Shown piece by piece: positions 1-6,341 of a DNA stretch of 13,560 bases. Under the pieces are notes generated by a model. It searched no databases. It saw nothing but the letters and a program-made list of their open reading frames with translations, and was not told where the DNA came from. Position numbers and translations under genes: made by a program. Source of the DNA: Dunaliella salina. Its lineage: Eukaryota; Chlorophyta; Chlorophyceae; Chlamydomonadales; Dunaliellaceae. The stretch lies in contig MU069585.1 of NCBI GenBank assembly GCA_002284615.2, forward strand, positions 203,433 to 216,992. The letters run 5' to 3'. Each line of letters opens with the position of its first letter. Within the stretch, counting starts at the first letter, position 1.

Positions 1-28
1 CACACACACACACACACACACACACACA
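1..28. repeat. (CA)14 microsatellite
   Basis: Fourteen perfect CA dinucleotides open the window; the tract may continue upstream of the window edge. It is a simple-sequence repeat with no coding meaning. Confidence 0.95.
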
Positions 29-239
29 GCCCTCACCTCGTATTAATGAGCCCGATGGCCAGCTGGACTCCTGCGTCTCCTTGCCGTGTCCGAGAGAGAC
101 TCAATATTGAACAAACGCGCAAAAAGGACGAGGCTCAGGAGGTAGGATCAGCTTACCCAGGTACTACTAAAATGCAGAGAGAGCATTTACATGCACATAC
201 TGGGATTTGCATGCACATAATTCACACATCAATTGGATC

Positions 240-242
240 TTA
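240..242. repeat. Left TTA target-site duplication
   Basis: TTA directly precedes the left inverted repeat of the 243-971 element and is matched by TTA at 972-974, directly after the right inverted repeat. Three bases could match by chance, but the position exactly at both inverted-repeat ends supports the call. Confidence 0.75.
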
Positions 243-971
243 GGCTGGGATCACAATATAATTAATTACGCATTTAATTAACTTCCATAATTACGCTCCG
301 TAATTAACTATCTCCCTAATTAGTCGGGTGCGGTCACACCGGTCATAATTACGCAAATCAATAATTAGCCACGCTAAGCTAAATTACACTCGTATAAAGG
401 ATGACGGGGTCCCAAAACATCTTTTTTCTGCTGTGTGCCTTCGTGGCACCACTCATCCAGTCTCCTCTTGAGGATGAAGACGCTGATTTCTGGCTGGAGG
501 CCATCAATCTGCTCCTTCCAGCAATAATGAGCGGTGCTGGCGGGTATGCAAGCCTGCTGGCATGCTCTCTCCTTGCAGGAGGCAGAAGAAATTGGGGCTG
601 GGAAAAAGCCCAGGGGCTTCTGGAGCGTATGCAAGGTAACAGTTTTAATCTGGTATGAGCAGCATTGTCAAAATACAGGTAAAATGCACTTTTCACCTCA
701 GGGGAGACGTTTTCTAGCATGGCTTTACCTCCTTGAGGGTGGCGGCGGTAAAAGGAGAAAGTTGGGAACCTAATTATTTTCCTCAATCATGCCCCCCCCT
801 ACCTTAATTACGATTTCCTATTTATAATCAGGGCATCGTAATTATGGCATCGTAATTATAATTAGGGCATCCTAATTAAGTGGTGTGACCGCGGAAATAA
901 TTAACTTTTCCCTAATTATAATTAGGAAATCGTAATTAAATGCGTAATTAATTACAAGTGTGACCCCAGCC
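243..971. mobile_element. Non-autonomous PIF/Harbinger-like DNA transposon
   Basis: Seen: the element starts GGCTGGGATCACA (243-255) and ends with the inverted GGCTGGGGTCACA (959-971), 12 of 13 bases matching. After a gap of 3 or 4 bases, a perfect 22-bp inverted match follows (259-280 against 933-954). The trinucleotide TTA lies immediately outside both ends (240-242 and 972-974) as a target-site duplication. A second inverted pair, GCGGTCACACC at 330-340 and 882-892, sits further in. The arms are very AT-rich and built from repeated TAATTA-type words, while the core (about 371-795) has ordinary composition. Known: 3-bp TWA target duplications are typical of PIF/Harbinger elements. Inferred: the element is non-autonomous because no transposase is recognisable in its 729 bp. 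Confidence 0.87.
401..658 (+). other. Exon-like genic core inside the transposon (unknown)
   Basis: The core of the 243-971 element carries an ATG-started open frame at 401-658 (85 codons) that I do not recognise. In another frame an exon-like block at 579-635 is striking. It is preceded by a pyrimidine-rich CTCTCTCCTTGCAG acceptor, reads EAEEIGAGKKPRGFWSVCK for exactly 19 codons, and is followed by the donor GTAACA. Both exon edges are in phase 0. It does not resemble a Harbinger transposase or its MYB-like partner as far as I can see. A fragment of a host gene captured by the transposon is the preferred reading; a decayed internal piece of the parent element is the alternative. Confidence 0.35.
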
Positions 972-974
972 TTA
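972..974. repeat. Right TTA target-site duplication
   Basis: Partner of the TTA at 240-242, directly abutting the right inverted repeat of the 243-971 transposon. Confidence 0.75.
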
Positions 975-1221
975 TTCCACCTCATCCACACCCAATTGCA
1001 ATCTTTCTTTTTTGGGGAATTCCAAACCAGGGTTCGTAGCTCACTTGAGATCTGGAGCCGGCGTCTAGGTCATCCAGCAACTATCGTCATAAATTAAAGT
1101 GAATTCGAAGGCTTCAGGTTTTCAATCGAGGGTTAAAATATGGATACAAACCTTGAGCAGAAGTGACAAAGATATAACCATAACCTGTATTTGTAAAGGT
1201 ACCTGTATTTGTAAAATTGAA
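975..1221. other. Intergenic or 5' flank of the AP2 unit
   Basis: No gene is recognised here. The AP2 reading frame is open leftwards to at least 1099 but contains no ATG before 1222, so this stretch may hold a 5' untranslated region or part of an upstream exon. Two tandem 18-bp units lie at 1183-1218 and are listed separately. Confidence 0.4.
1183..1218 (+). repeat. Two tandem 18-bp units
   Basis: The 15-base word ACCTGTATTTGTAAA occurs at 1183-1197 and again at 1201-1215, giving an 18-bp period. Because 18 is a multiple of three, the AP2 frame reads TCICKG then TCICKI. It lies just before the first ATG of that frame. Confidence 0.85.
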
Positions 1222-1515
1222 ATGAAAAGGAAGGGCTCAAAATCAAAGTATCGCGGCTTATCATGGGATACAATTGCGAGCAAATGGAAAGTGGAGGTGC
1301 AGTCACATGGTCAGCGCGTGTACATCGGGAGGTATGTCAACGAGGCCACTGCTAGTGCAGCATTTGATGCTGCCCTCTGGAGGCTGTGGGGTGGCGAGTG
1401 GTGCGCATGGTCGAGCGAGCCAATTGCACTTGCAGTCGCCAACGACTTGTTGGCGCCATCGCAAGGGCGCCAACGATCTTGCAGCAATCTTGGTCAAAGG
1501 AGGAGGCAGACTTAA
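1222..1515 (+). CDS. AP2/ERF-domain protein (single exon, or first exon of a longer gene)
   Basis: From ATG at 1222 the frame encodes 97 residues to TAA at 1513-1515. Residues about 9-58 form an AP2 domain. They comprise the first strand SKYRGLSWD, the strands around KWKVEVQSHGQRVYIGRY with the typical G-R-V-Y-I-G turn, and the amphipathic helix EATASAAFDAALWRLWGG with the conserved A-A-x-x-(F/Y)-D-x-A-A pattern. The family binds DNA through the three-stranded sheet; plant members are transcription factors, and some AP2 domains occur in mobile or homing proteins. A basic stretch, KRKGSKSK, precedes the domain. The frame is also open upstream to 1099, but without an ATG. The domain is complete, yet the protein is short for the family, and the same frame reopens beyond the stop (see 1564-1677), so a missed intron is possible. 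The domain call is firm; the gene limits are not. Confidence 0.82.
   Translation: MKRKGSKSKYRGLSWDTIASKWKVEVQSHGQRVYIGRYVNEATASAAFDAALWRLWGGEWCAWSSEPIALAVANDLLAPSQGRQRSCSNLGQRRRQT
1449..1474. repeat. 9-bp inverted repeat with 8-nt loop
   Basis: GTTGGCGCC (1449-1457) and GGCGCCAAC (1466-1474) are perfect reverse complements separated by 8 bases. The arms also belong to an imperfect direct repeat beginning CGCCAACGA. It lies at the end of the AP2 frame, close to the stop. Confidence 0.8.
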
Positions 1516-1563
1516 TGCTTGAAGACTGTTCTCCGTTTGACACTACCATTTTTGTCTCGGCAG

Positions 1564-1677
1564 TTGCAGCAGCCAGATGAATCTGGCAGAGATTCGGGTC
1601 TTTCCCTTTCCATGGTGCTTGCAGCAAAGTTCTGGAAAACCTCAACAACCCCCATCTCTATAGCAATCCTGAGCAAG
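1564..1677 (+). CDS. Tentative internal exon in the AP2 frame, phase 0/0
   Basis: A CAG acceptor at 1561-1563 is followed by 38 fully open codons beginning LQQPDESGRDSG and ending AILSK at a good donor, GTAAGG (1678). It is in the same frame as the AP2 open frame, separated from it by one TAA at 1513. If an intron from about 1435 to 1563 is removed, the AP2 domain joins this exon in phase, but the donor required (GTCGCC) is poor. No domain is recognised. Frame openness of this length is weak evidence on its own; the same-frame relation and the strong donor raise it. Confidence 0.33.
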
Positions 1678-2104
1678 GTAAGGTGTGCTTGATCCCTTGA
1701 CGGCCATTGCGTCACCACATGCTTGCGGTCTCTTTAATGAAATCCACCTCAGCATGTACCACCTCTTCAACTTATACAATAATTTAACTTACCGGTATTA
1801 TATGAGTTGCAGCTGCTCCGCGCTGCCCGACTTAAGTGTCCCTAGGTTTTCCAATATATGCCATTGAACTCAAGAATATTAAGAATATTATCAATTGGGG
1901 GCCCCCAGGGGGGAGCAGTGGAAGAGCTTGCATTTGCTAGGCTAGAAGCAAACTGTTTGCTGACAACCCACTAGATCCACACTTGGTTTGTTTGGATCCC
2001 TTTCACTTGAAGATACTTGTTAGTTCCGTTGCTGAATTTCGACCTTTCCCAGCTAATGTCTAGCGTAGACAATTACTTTTGCTCCAAATTATCTTTGTTT
2101 GCAG

Positions 2105-2211
2105 CCCCTCCAGATGCAGAGACTCACTTATCTCCTGCCGCACTTAAAAGGATCCAAGCTTTTCAAGTTGGGGCAGCACTACGAGCCCAAGGGAGCCATC
2201 CTAAGAACAAG
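2105..2211 (+). CDS. Tentative internal exon, strong splice sites
   Basis: TTTGTTTGCAG ends at 2104 and the donor GTAAAT starts at 2212; both sites are good. Two frames are open. In phase 0, which follows on from the preceding candidate exon, it reads PLQMQRLTYLLPHLKG... and ends in phase 2, matching the next candidate. In phase 2 it reads PPDAETHLSPAALKRIQ..., whose composition looks at least as protein-like. I recognise neither, and the choice of frame is open. No family assignment is possible. Confidence 0.4.
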
Positions 2212-2383
2212 GTAAATCCGGTGGGAAAAAAAGGGAAATGAAAGGAGGTTCGGTTGATCGGGATCCAGATAAAGGTAACCAGCTCTTCATAGCCATGAGG
2301 ATTGATTCTGCACTCCATGGTTGTGGCCTCAAAGAAAGAAGGAAAGAGAAATCTACACTTGCCGTTCTGCTGTGTATATTGAG

Positions 2384-2482
2384 GAATGATCCAAAATCAT
2401 CAGTTCCCACCAGAAACCCAACTATAACTCCTGACCCTTTGGATTCGAACCCAAATCTCCTTCAAGGCCTTCATGCGCCAAG
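2384..2482 (+). CDS. Tentative internal exon with consensus donor
   Basis: The right edge has a perfect plant-like donor, GTAAGT (2483). The proposed acceptor GAG at 2381-2383 is moderate. In the phase that continues the preceding candidate it reads NDPKSSVPTRNPTITPDPLD and on to HAPR, a proline-, serine- and threonine-rich linker-like stretch, and ends in phase 2. No motif is recognised. Confidence 0.35.
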
Positions 2483-2665
2483 GTAAGTGCGGACCTCTAC
2501 ACTGACGTCCTTTAGTGGCTGCAACATAGGCCAATAAGTTTTGTGGCCTCTAACCCATGCTCTTGCATGCCAGATTTCACTGTACATGCCAAATATAGAT
2601 TTTTGTATGAAAAATGCTCTTGCAAGCCAACATTCTCTCTTCATGAGGTCATCTCACATTCCAAG

Positions 2666-2766
2666 AAAGGACTTCATGCCTTTGTTGCTAAAACCACAGG
2701 TAGTGCAATGTATACACCATGCTCTCAACAGGAGGGAGGGAAAAAAAGTATTAGACACCATCTTGG
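2666..2766 (+). CDS. Tentative internal exon (basic, unknown)
   Basis: With an acceptor at CCAAG (2665), entered in phase 2, it reads KDFMPLLLKPQVVQCIHHAL then NRREGKKVLDTILG, ending at the donor GTGAGA (2767) in phase 1. A shorter version starting after CCACAG (from 2700) is also possible, but its phase does not fit the previous candidate. No domain is recognised. Confidence 0.3.
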
Positions 2767-3229
2767 GTGAGACCCCTCTAAACCACCCCCACCCCAAATC
2801 CACCTTGCAGTGGCCTTATCCAGGCAATAAGGGTATTAATGTGCTCCTTTTTGAAATCCCCATCCATCTTCATGCTCGATGCATTGAAAAAGTGAGTTGT
2901 AGCAGAGAAGAGGGGCAAAAACTGAGCTGCAGGCGCCCACGCATGCCTGCCCTGCCAGGCACCCATAAGTGGCTTGCAAGTCCTCAACCTGACATGCTGG
3001 CTCCATGAAGTTCAAACATCTTGTGCATTGTCGCTTTCCTGGAAGTTTGGATTTGTTTGCTGCATGTTTGCTCCTTGACCCCTACGATCTACACCCATGG
3101 CCTGTGGCACTGACTCTAATTCATCCAAAGACATTCCCTCTTTTTCCCAATTTGCTCAAAGAGGGTGCCATTCAACAGTTCTCGAGCTTGGGAGCCCAAT
3201 TATATGTTTAGAATCCTTTAGATGTGGCC
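2767..3229. other. Unassigned, probably intron or intergenic
   Basis: Several short open stretches exist on the plus strand, including an ATG-started frame at 3005-3211, but none has both good splice sites and a recognisable product. I see no RNA gene or mobile element here. Confidence 0.4.
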
Positions 3230-3270
3230 CAGAAAAATTCTGGAGGGGGCCACCCTCCAGAATATTTCTG
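3230..3270. repeat. Strong hairpin: 18-bp stem, 5-nt loop
   Basis: Bases 3230-3247 and 3253-3270 are reverse complements at 17 of 18 positions around the loop GGCCA. The stem centres on ATTCTGGAGGG / CCCTCCAGAAT. Directly downstream (3273-3288) lies GGGGCCCCCCGGGGGG, which contains a perfect CCCCCCGGGGGG palindrome. There is no U-run as in a bacterial terminator, and the setting is eukaryotic, so a foldback repeat is more likely than a regulatory terminator. Confidence 0.85.
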
Positions 3271-3317
3271 AAGGGGCCCCCCGGGGGGTCCTAAAAAGTA
3301 AACCTCCCCCTCAACCA

Positions 3318-3336
3318 CCCNCCCCCCCCCCCCCCC
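3318..3336. repeat. C homopolymer with one undetermined base
   Basis: A run of 18 C bases is interrupted by a single N at 3321. Length and base calls in such a tract are unreliable, so assembly around this point should be treated with caution. Confidence 0.9.
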
Positions 3337-3795
3337 TCTCGGACTGTACCCTTACGTATACCAATGAGAAGCTCTGAATGTGAGGATTGAAAGTATATAG
3401 TTTTAAAAGGATTGACCCTTAAGTTCCAGAAGTTACGCAAAATCCATCCTCCTGCTCTCAATAAGAAAAACATTGCCTGTAGTGAGGACTGCAAAAATGT
3501 GCGCCACTCTTCAGCTTAAAGCCTAAGTCAATCAGGTCTGCTGCTGCACAGGCTCCGGTTTTGCAACAAAATGCATGAGTTCTTTTTCAACACTATGGTT
3601 GATGCCTGGATAATGCTTAAAAAGGAACTTGCTTTGCGTGTGCTCTTAACAAACAATTGCCTTAGCCAGGGAAGTCCTACCTTGCCCCAAGGATTCATCT
3701 TTTGATTGGCTATCCTCCTTTTCACCTCACAAATACTGATGAAATTTGGGTCTGAAGTAGTGCTTAAGATTTCTGCCAAGGATAAGGCCACTGCT
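3337..3795. other. Unassigned stretch before the repeat nest
   Basis: No coding region is supported on either strand. Minus-strand open frames are present, but they lack recognisable motifs or splice structure. The stretch may be intron or intergenic. Confidence 0.4.
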
Positions 3796-4031
3796 GCAAA
3801 GAAAAGGAAAAGAAAAGAAGAGTCTAAGCAAACCAAAGGCTGCGTGCATGAAAGGAAGGTCCTCTCGCTGGAGAGCTAGAGGCCTCACCAAAAAGCCCTC
3901 AGAACCTGCACTAGACACACCTAGCCTAGGAGAGAGCCAGAAACAGATCTAATGGGGATCTGGAGGGTTGCTCGCCATGCTTCTGGACGCCTGGACTCTC
4001 CTTCTCCCGTCCTCTGCCGCCTTGCGCCCAG
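3796..4031. repeat. Dispersed ~240-bp repeat, copy 1
   Basis: This matches 5077-5312 over its whole length, roughly three-quarters identical by eye. Shared landmarks in order are GCAAAG plus a purine-rich A/G tract, GCGTGCAT, TAGAGGCCTCACC, CTAGGAGAGAGC, CTAATGGGGATCT, GGACTCTCCTTCT and a GC-rich end CGCCCAG. It follows directly after the end of retrotransposon fragment B as read on the minus strand. I find no clean target duplication around this copy. No coding capacity or RNA polymerase III promoter box is evident. Confidence 0.8.
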
Positions 4032-4049
4032 CAAACCCCCTCCCAGAAG

Positions 4050-5072
4050 CCCCCCGAAAGCAAAGTGCGTGACTGGTGTTTTTGATAGTGGTAAATCTTT
4101 GGATGGCATGGTCCAGCTAAGCTTGGCTGCTAGTGGTTTGGCTTTTGTCTAGTCAGGCCCAGATTAAAAAGGTGTGATTGTAAACTCATTGTGAAATGGT
4201 ACCGGCCACACCAATGAGGATGATGCGTAAAGTCACTTTGTTATTCCTGCTTGGATTTCTGGAGCTGCGGGTTTTATGCCTAGTCGTGATATGAGAATGT
4301 TGGGTCACTGCACGCTGCAGAGTGATGAAGGGGTTTGTGTCGGGACATAAATTTGGTTCAATAAGGTGGATGTCCCTGTCTTGAGAAGGGATCTTGGAAG
4401 GATCAAGGTAAGTTTGTCTGCCTGGAAGAGGGCGCAAAAAGATAGCATCAGGCGGGTTTGGTGCCGGGCAGGGGGGCCAGTACAATTAGGGAAAACCCAG
4501 TCTGGAATAGCTCTTGATATGTTTCCAGGGACTTGTATGCCCTGTTCCAGGAGTCTCTCGTTACTGCAGCCATCCATACCAATAAGGGATGAACTATACT
4601 GGCCTTTACTAAGGGCTTTTACACAAAGACTTAGGGCTGCATTGTGTCTGTTGTTGTGCATCCCGCTCATTGTTGAGTTTGTATACCTGAGGAGTAAGTG
4701 GTCAATGTGGTCCATATCATCACATAGTGGGCATCTTCCATTACTGGAAGAATTGAATTTGAAGGCATGACTCTGATTGTACAGTGTATCCGTATGATAC
4801 TTCATTATATTCATTTGCTGTTGAAAAGTAATACTTGGATTTTTCCTGAAGGAGTTGCTGATCTCTTTGTTTGCAAGTTGAGAGGCTGGGTTGCGTGATT
4901 CCGTGTTTGCTCCGGTGGTGGTAATATGGCGTTATTAAGTTTCTGCCATCTCTGGTGGTGGTAGCCAGAGGTGTCAGCAGAGCCGAGCTTGTGTTTTTTG
5001 TGCATGTGTGCTATAAGTCTGTTGTCCAGGCTGGTGAGGTAGTGCATGGGGAAAGCGTGGGAGCGGTGTATG
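4050..5072 (-). pseudogene. Non-LTR retrotransposon C-terminal fragment, copy B
   Basis: Read on the minus strand, this encodes the end of a retrotransposon polyprotein in several broken frames. In order: a HMHKKHKLGSADTSGYHHQR segment, a zinc knuckle CPLCDDMDHIDHL followed by the MSGMHNNRHNAALSL block, a PPDAI...HLIEPNLCPDTNP segment aligning with the putative PD-(D/E)XK nuclease of the plus-strand fragment at 8780-11150, then ILIGVAGTI and NLGLTRQK. The expected ExK motif reads EPN, so the nuclease site is lost, and the last zinc-knuckle Cys is Tyr. A ~240-bp repeat interrupts the upstream end at 5073-5313; the fragment resumes at 5314-5365. It is clearly non-functional. Confidence 0.85.
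5065..5072. repeat. 8-bp target duplication, left copy (GGTGTATG)
   Basis: GGTGTATG here and at 5314-5321 flank the ~240-bp repeat. The related retrotransposon copy A has the corresponding site once and uninterrupted (about 5783-5790, GCAGTGCATGCC), which identifies the pre-insertion arrangement. Confidence 0.8.
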
Positions 5073-5313
5073 AAAAGCAAAGAGAAGAAAAGAAAAGAAA
5101 AAAGTCTACGCAAGCAAAAGGCCGCGTGCATTAAGGGAAGAACCCCTAACAAAAGTTAGAGGCCTCACCAGGGGGCCCTCTACCTAAACTAGACAAAACT
5201 ATCCTAGGAGAGAGCAAGAGACAAAACTAATGGGGATCTAGAGGATTGCTTACCATGCCCCTGAGCGCTCGGACTCTCCTTCTTCCATCCTCAGCCGCCC
5301 CCGCGCACCCAGT
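5073..5313. mobile_element. ~241-bp insertion element, copy 2 of the dispersed repeat
   Basis: The segment is bounded by the direct repeat GGTGTATG on both sides and interrupts the reading of retrotransposon copy B, while the paralogous copy A is continuous at this point. Its body matches 3796-4031. One end is an A/G-rich purine tract, the other is GC-rich and ends CGCACCCAGT. No open frame, terminal inverted repeats or RNA polymerase III boxes are evident. A small non-autonomous DNA element or a SINE-like element are both possible; the 8-bp duplication does not decide between them. Confidence 0.75.
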
Positions 5314-5365
5314 GGTGTATGCCATCGTATCGTGAGGAGGAGGTCTTCAATGAAAGCCAAAAAAA
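5314..5365 (-). pseudogene. Upstream piece of retrotransposon copy B
   Basis: The sequence GTATGCCATC...GGTCTTCAATGAAAGCC resembles 5783-5835 of copy A and continues copy B on the far side of the 241-bp insertion. It includes the right copy of the 8-bp duplication at 5314-5321. It ends at a short A-run, beyond which the truncated 3' end of copy A begins. Confidence 0.7.
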
Positions 5366-5372
5366 AATGTGT

Positions 5373-6135
5373 CTGTTGGTGTGCATCCTGCTCATTGTTG
5401 AGTTTGTATACCTGAGGAATATGTGGTCGATGTGGTCCATAGTGGGCATCTATCAGAACTGGAAAAGCTGAAGTTGGAGGCATGACTCCGTGTGTACAGT
5501 GTATCCGTCCGATACTTCATAAGATTTATTTGTTGTTCAAAGGTAATCTTCGGATTTTTCCAAGATGAGAGTTGCTAATCTCCTTGTTTGCAAGTTGAGA
5601 TATTGGGTTGTGAGCTTCAATGTTTGCATTTGTGGTGGGTGGTGTGGCATCGCTAAGCTTCTGCCATCTCCGGTAGTGGTAGCCAGAGGTGTCAGCAAAA
5701 CCAAGCTTGTGTTGCTTGTGCATGTGTGCTTCAAGTTTTCCGTTCATGTTGGTGAGGTAGTGTATCAGGAAAGCGTGGGAGCAGTGCATGCCATCACCTC
5801 ATGTGGAAGTGGTCTTTAATGAAGGCCGATAAAAGTTGTGGAAAGAGTCCCCGGCACCTGGAAATGCGTTGTCTACGGTGTCTGAGAGGGCGGTGTGAAC
5901 GCAATCATCAGCCCCCTCATTTCTATAATGCCAGAGTGCGCTTTGACTTTGAAGAAATGGACAGGGTGAGGGGAGTGTTCTAATGTGGTTGATATATTGC
6001 ATGAATGACCTCTGCATGTAGATGATATCTCATGCGCATTGGATTCAGGGTTTGATTAGAAATGAATGCTGGAGATGCAACTATTTTGGCTGCCTCCAAG
6101 CATGTTAACAAAAGAAATATTCCAAGGCCCCTGTG
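5373..6135 (-). pseudogene. Non-LTR retrotransposon fragment, copy A (end of RNase H to zinc knuckle)
   Basis: Read on the minus strand this begins within a degenerate RNase H. YHLHAEVIHAI leads to PVHFFKVKAHSGII, then NEGADDCVHTAL after a one-base frameshift near 5923. The KAHSG and NEGAD blocks are the last catalytic His and Asp region of RNase H. It continues through FPGAGDSFHNF, HMHKQHKLGFADTSGYHYRR and the zinc-knuckle region, and is truncated at about 5373. It parallels copy B closely at the nucleotide level, for example the block around TGTACAGTGTATCCGT. The left limit near 6135 is where recognisable protein similarity fades. It is broken and non-functional. Confidence 0.82.
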
Positions 6136-6341
6136 CTCATGGAAAGGGTCTGGAATTGCCTGTCTCCTTTATTGACTGGTGAACACAAACAACTTGTCCA
6201 AGACTGGGGTGCATTGTGGCATACCAAATAGAGTCCCACCAAAATTCTTGACTGCATATTGCTGCACACCACAGATCCCAATTACCCACCCAATTAGGTC
6301 ATGTGGTGCGCACACTTCAACCTACCTGTATGCATGTGCAG

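Noticed and set aside
379..786. Long minus-strand open frame in the transposon core
   Set aside because: It begins without an ATG, has low-complexity Ser/Pro content, and is a shadow of the plus-strand exon-like block.
1386..1580. WSKEEADLML as a MYB/SANT helix
   Set aside because: The resemblance is limited to about ten residues in a frame that overlaps the AP2 end; the following residues lack the spaced tryptophans of a MYB repeat.
2541..3008. 155-codon plus-strand open frame as one exon
   Set aside because: It has no ATG at its start and runs through a donor (GTGAGA at 2767) into proline-rich, non-protein-like sequence; only 2666-2766 was kept as a tentative exon.
3005..3211. ATG-started 68-codon frame
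   Set aside because: The composition is plausible, but there is no motif and no splice edges, and an overlapping frame (3097-3294) is equally open.
3230..3270. Hairpin as a bacterial-type terminator
   Set aside because: There is no U-run, it does not follow a gene end, and the window is eukaryotic.
3796..4031. Minus-strand pyrimidine tract plus TTTGCAG as a real splice acceptor
   Set aside because: It looks good in copy 1, but the AG is not conserved in copy 2 (5077-5312) and no supported exon follows on the minus strand.
5065..5321. The 241-bp insertion as an introner (intron-creating element)
   Set aside because: A GT lies in the left duplication and a CAG near the right end, which is suggestive. 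However, removing any GT...AG segment there does not restore the pre-insertion sequence exactly (off by two bases), and the host sequence is itself a dead retrotransposon.
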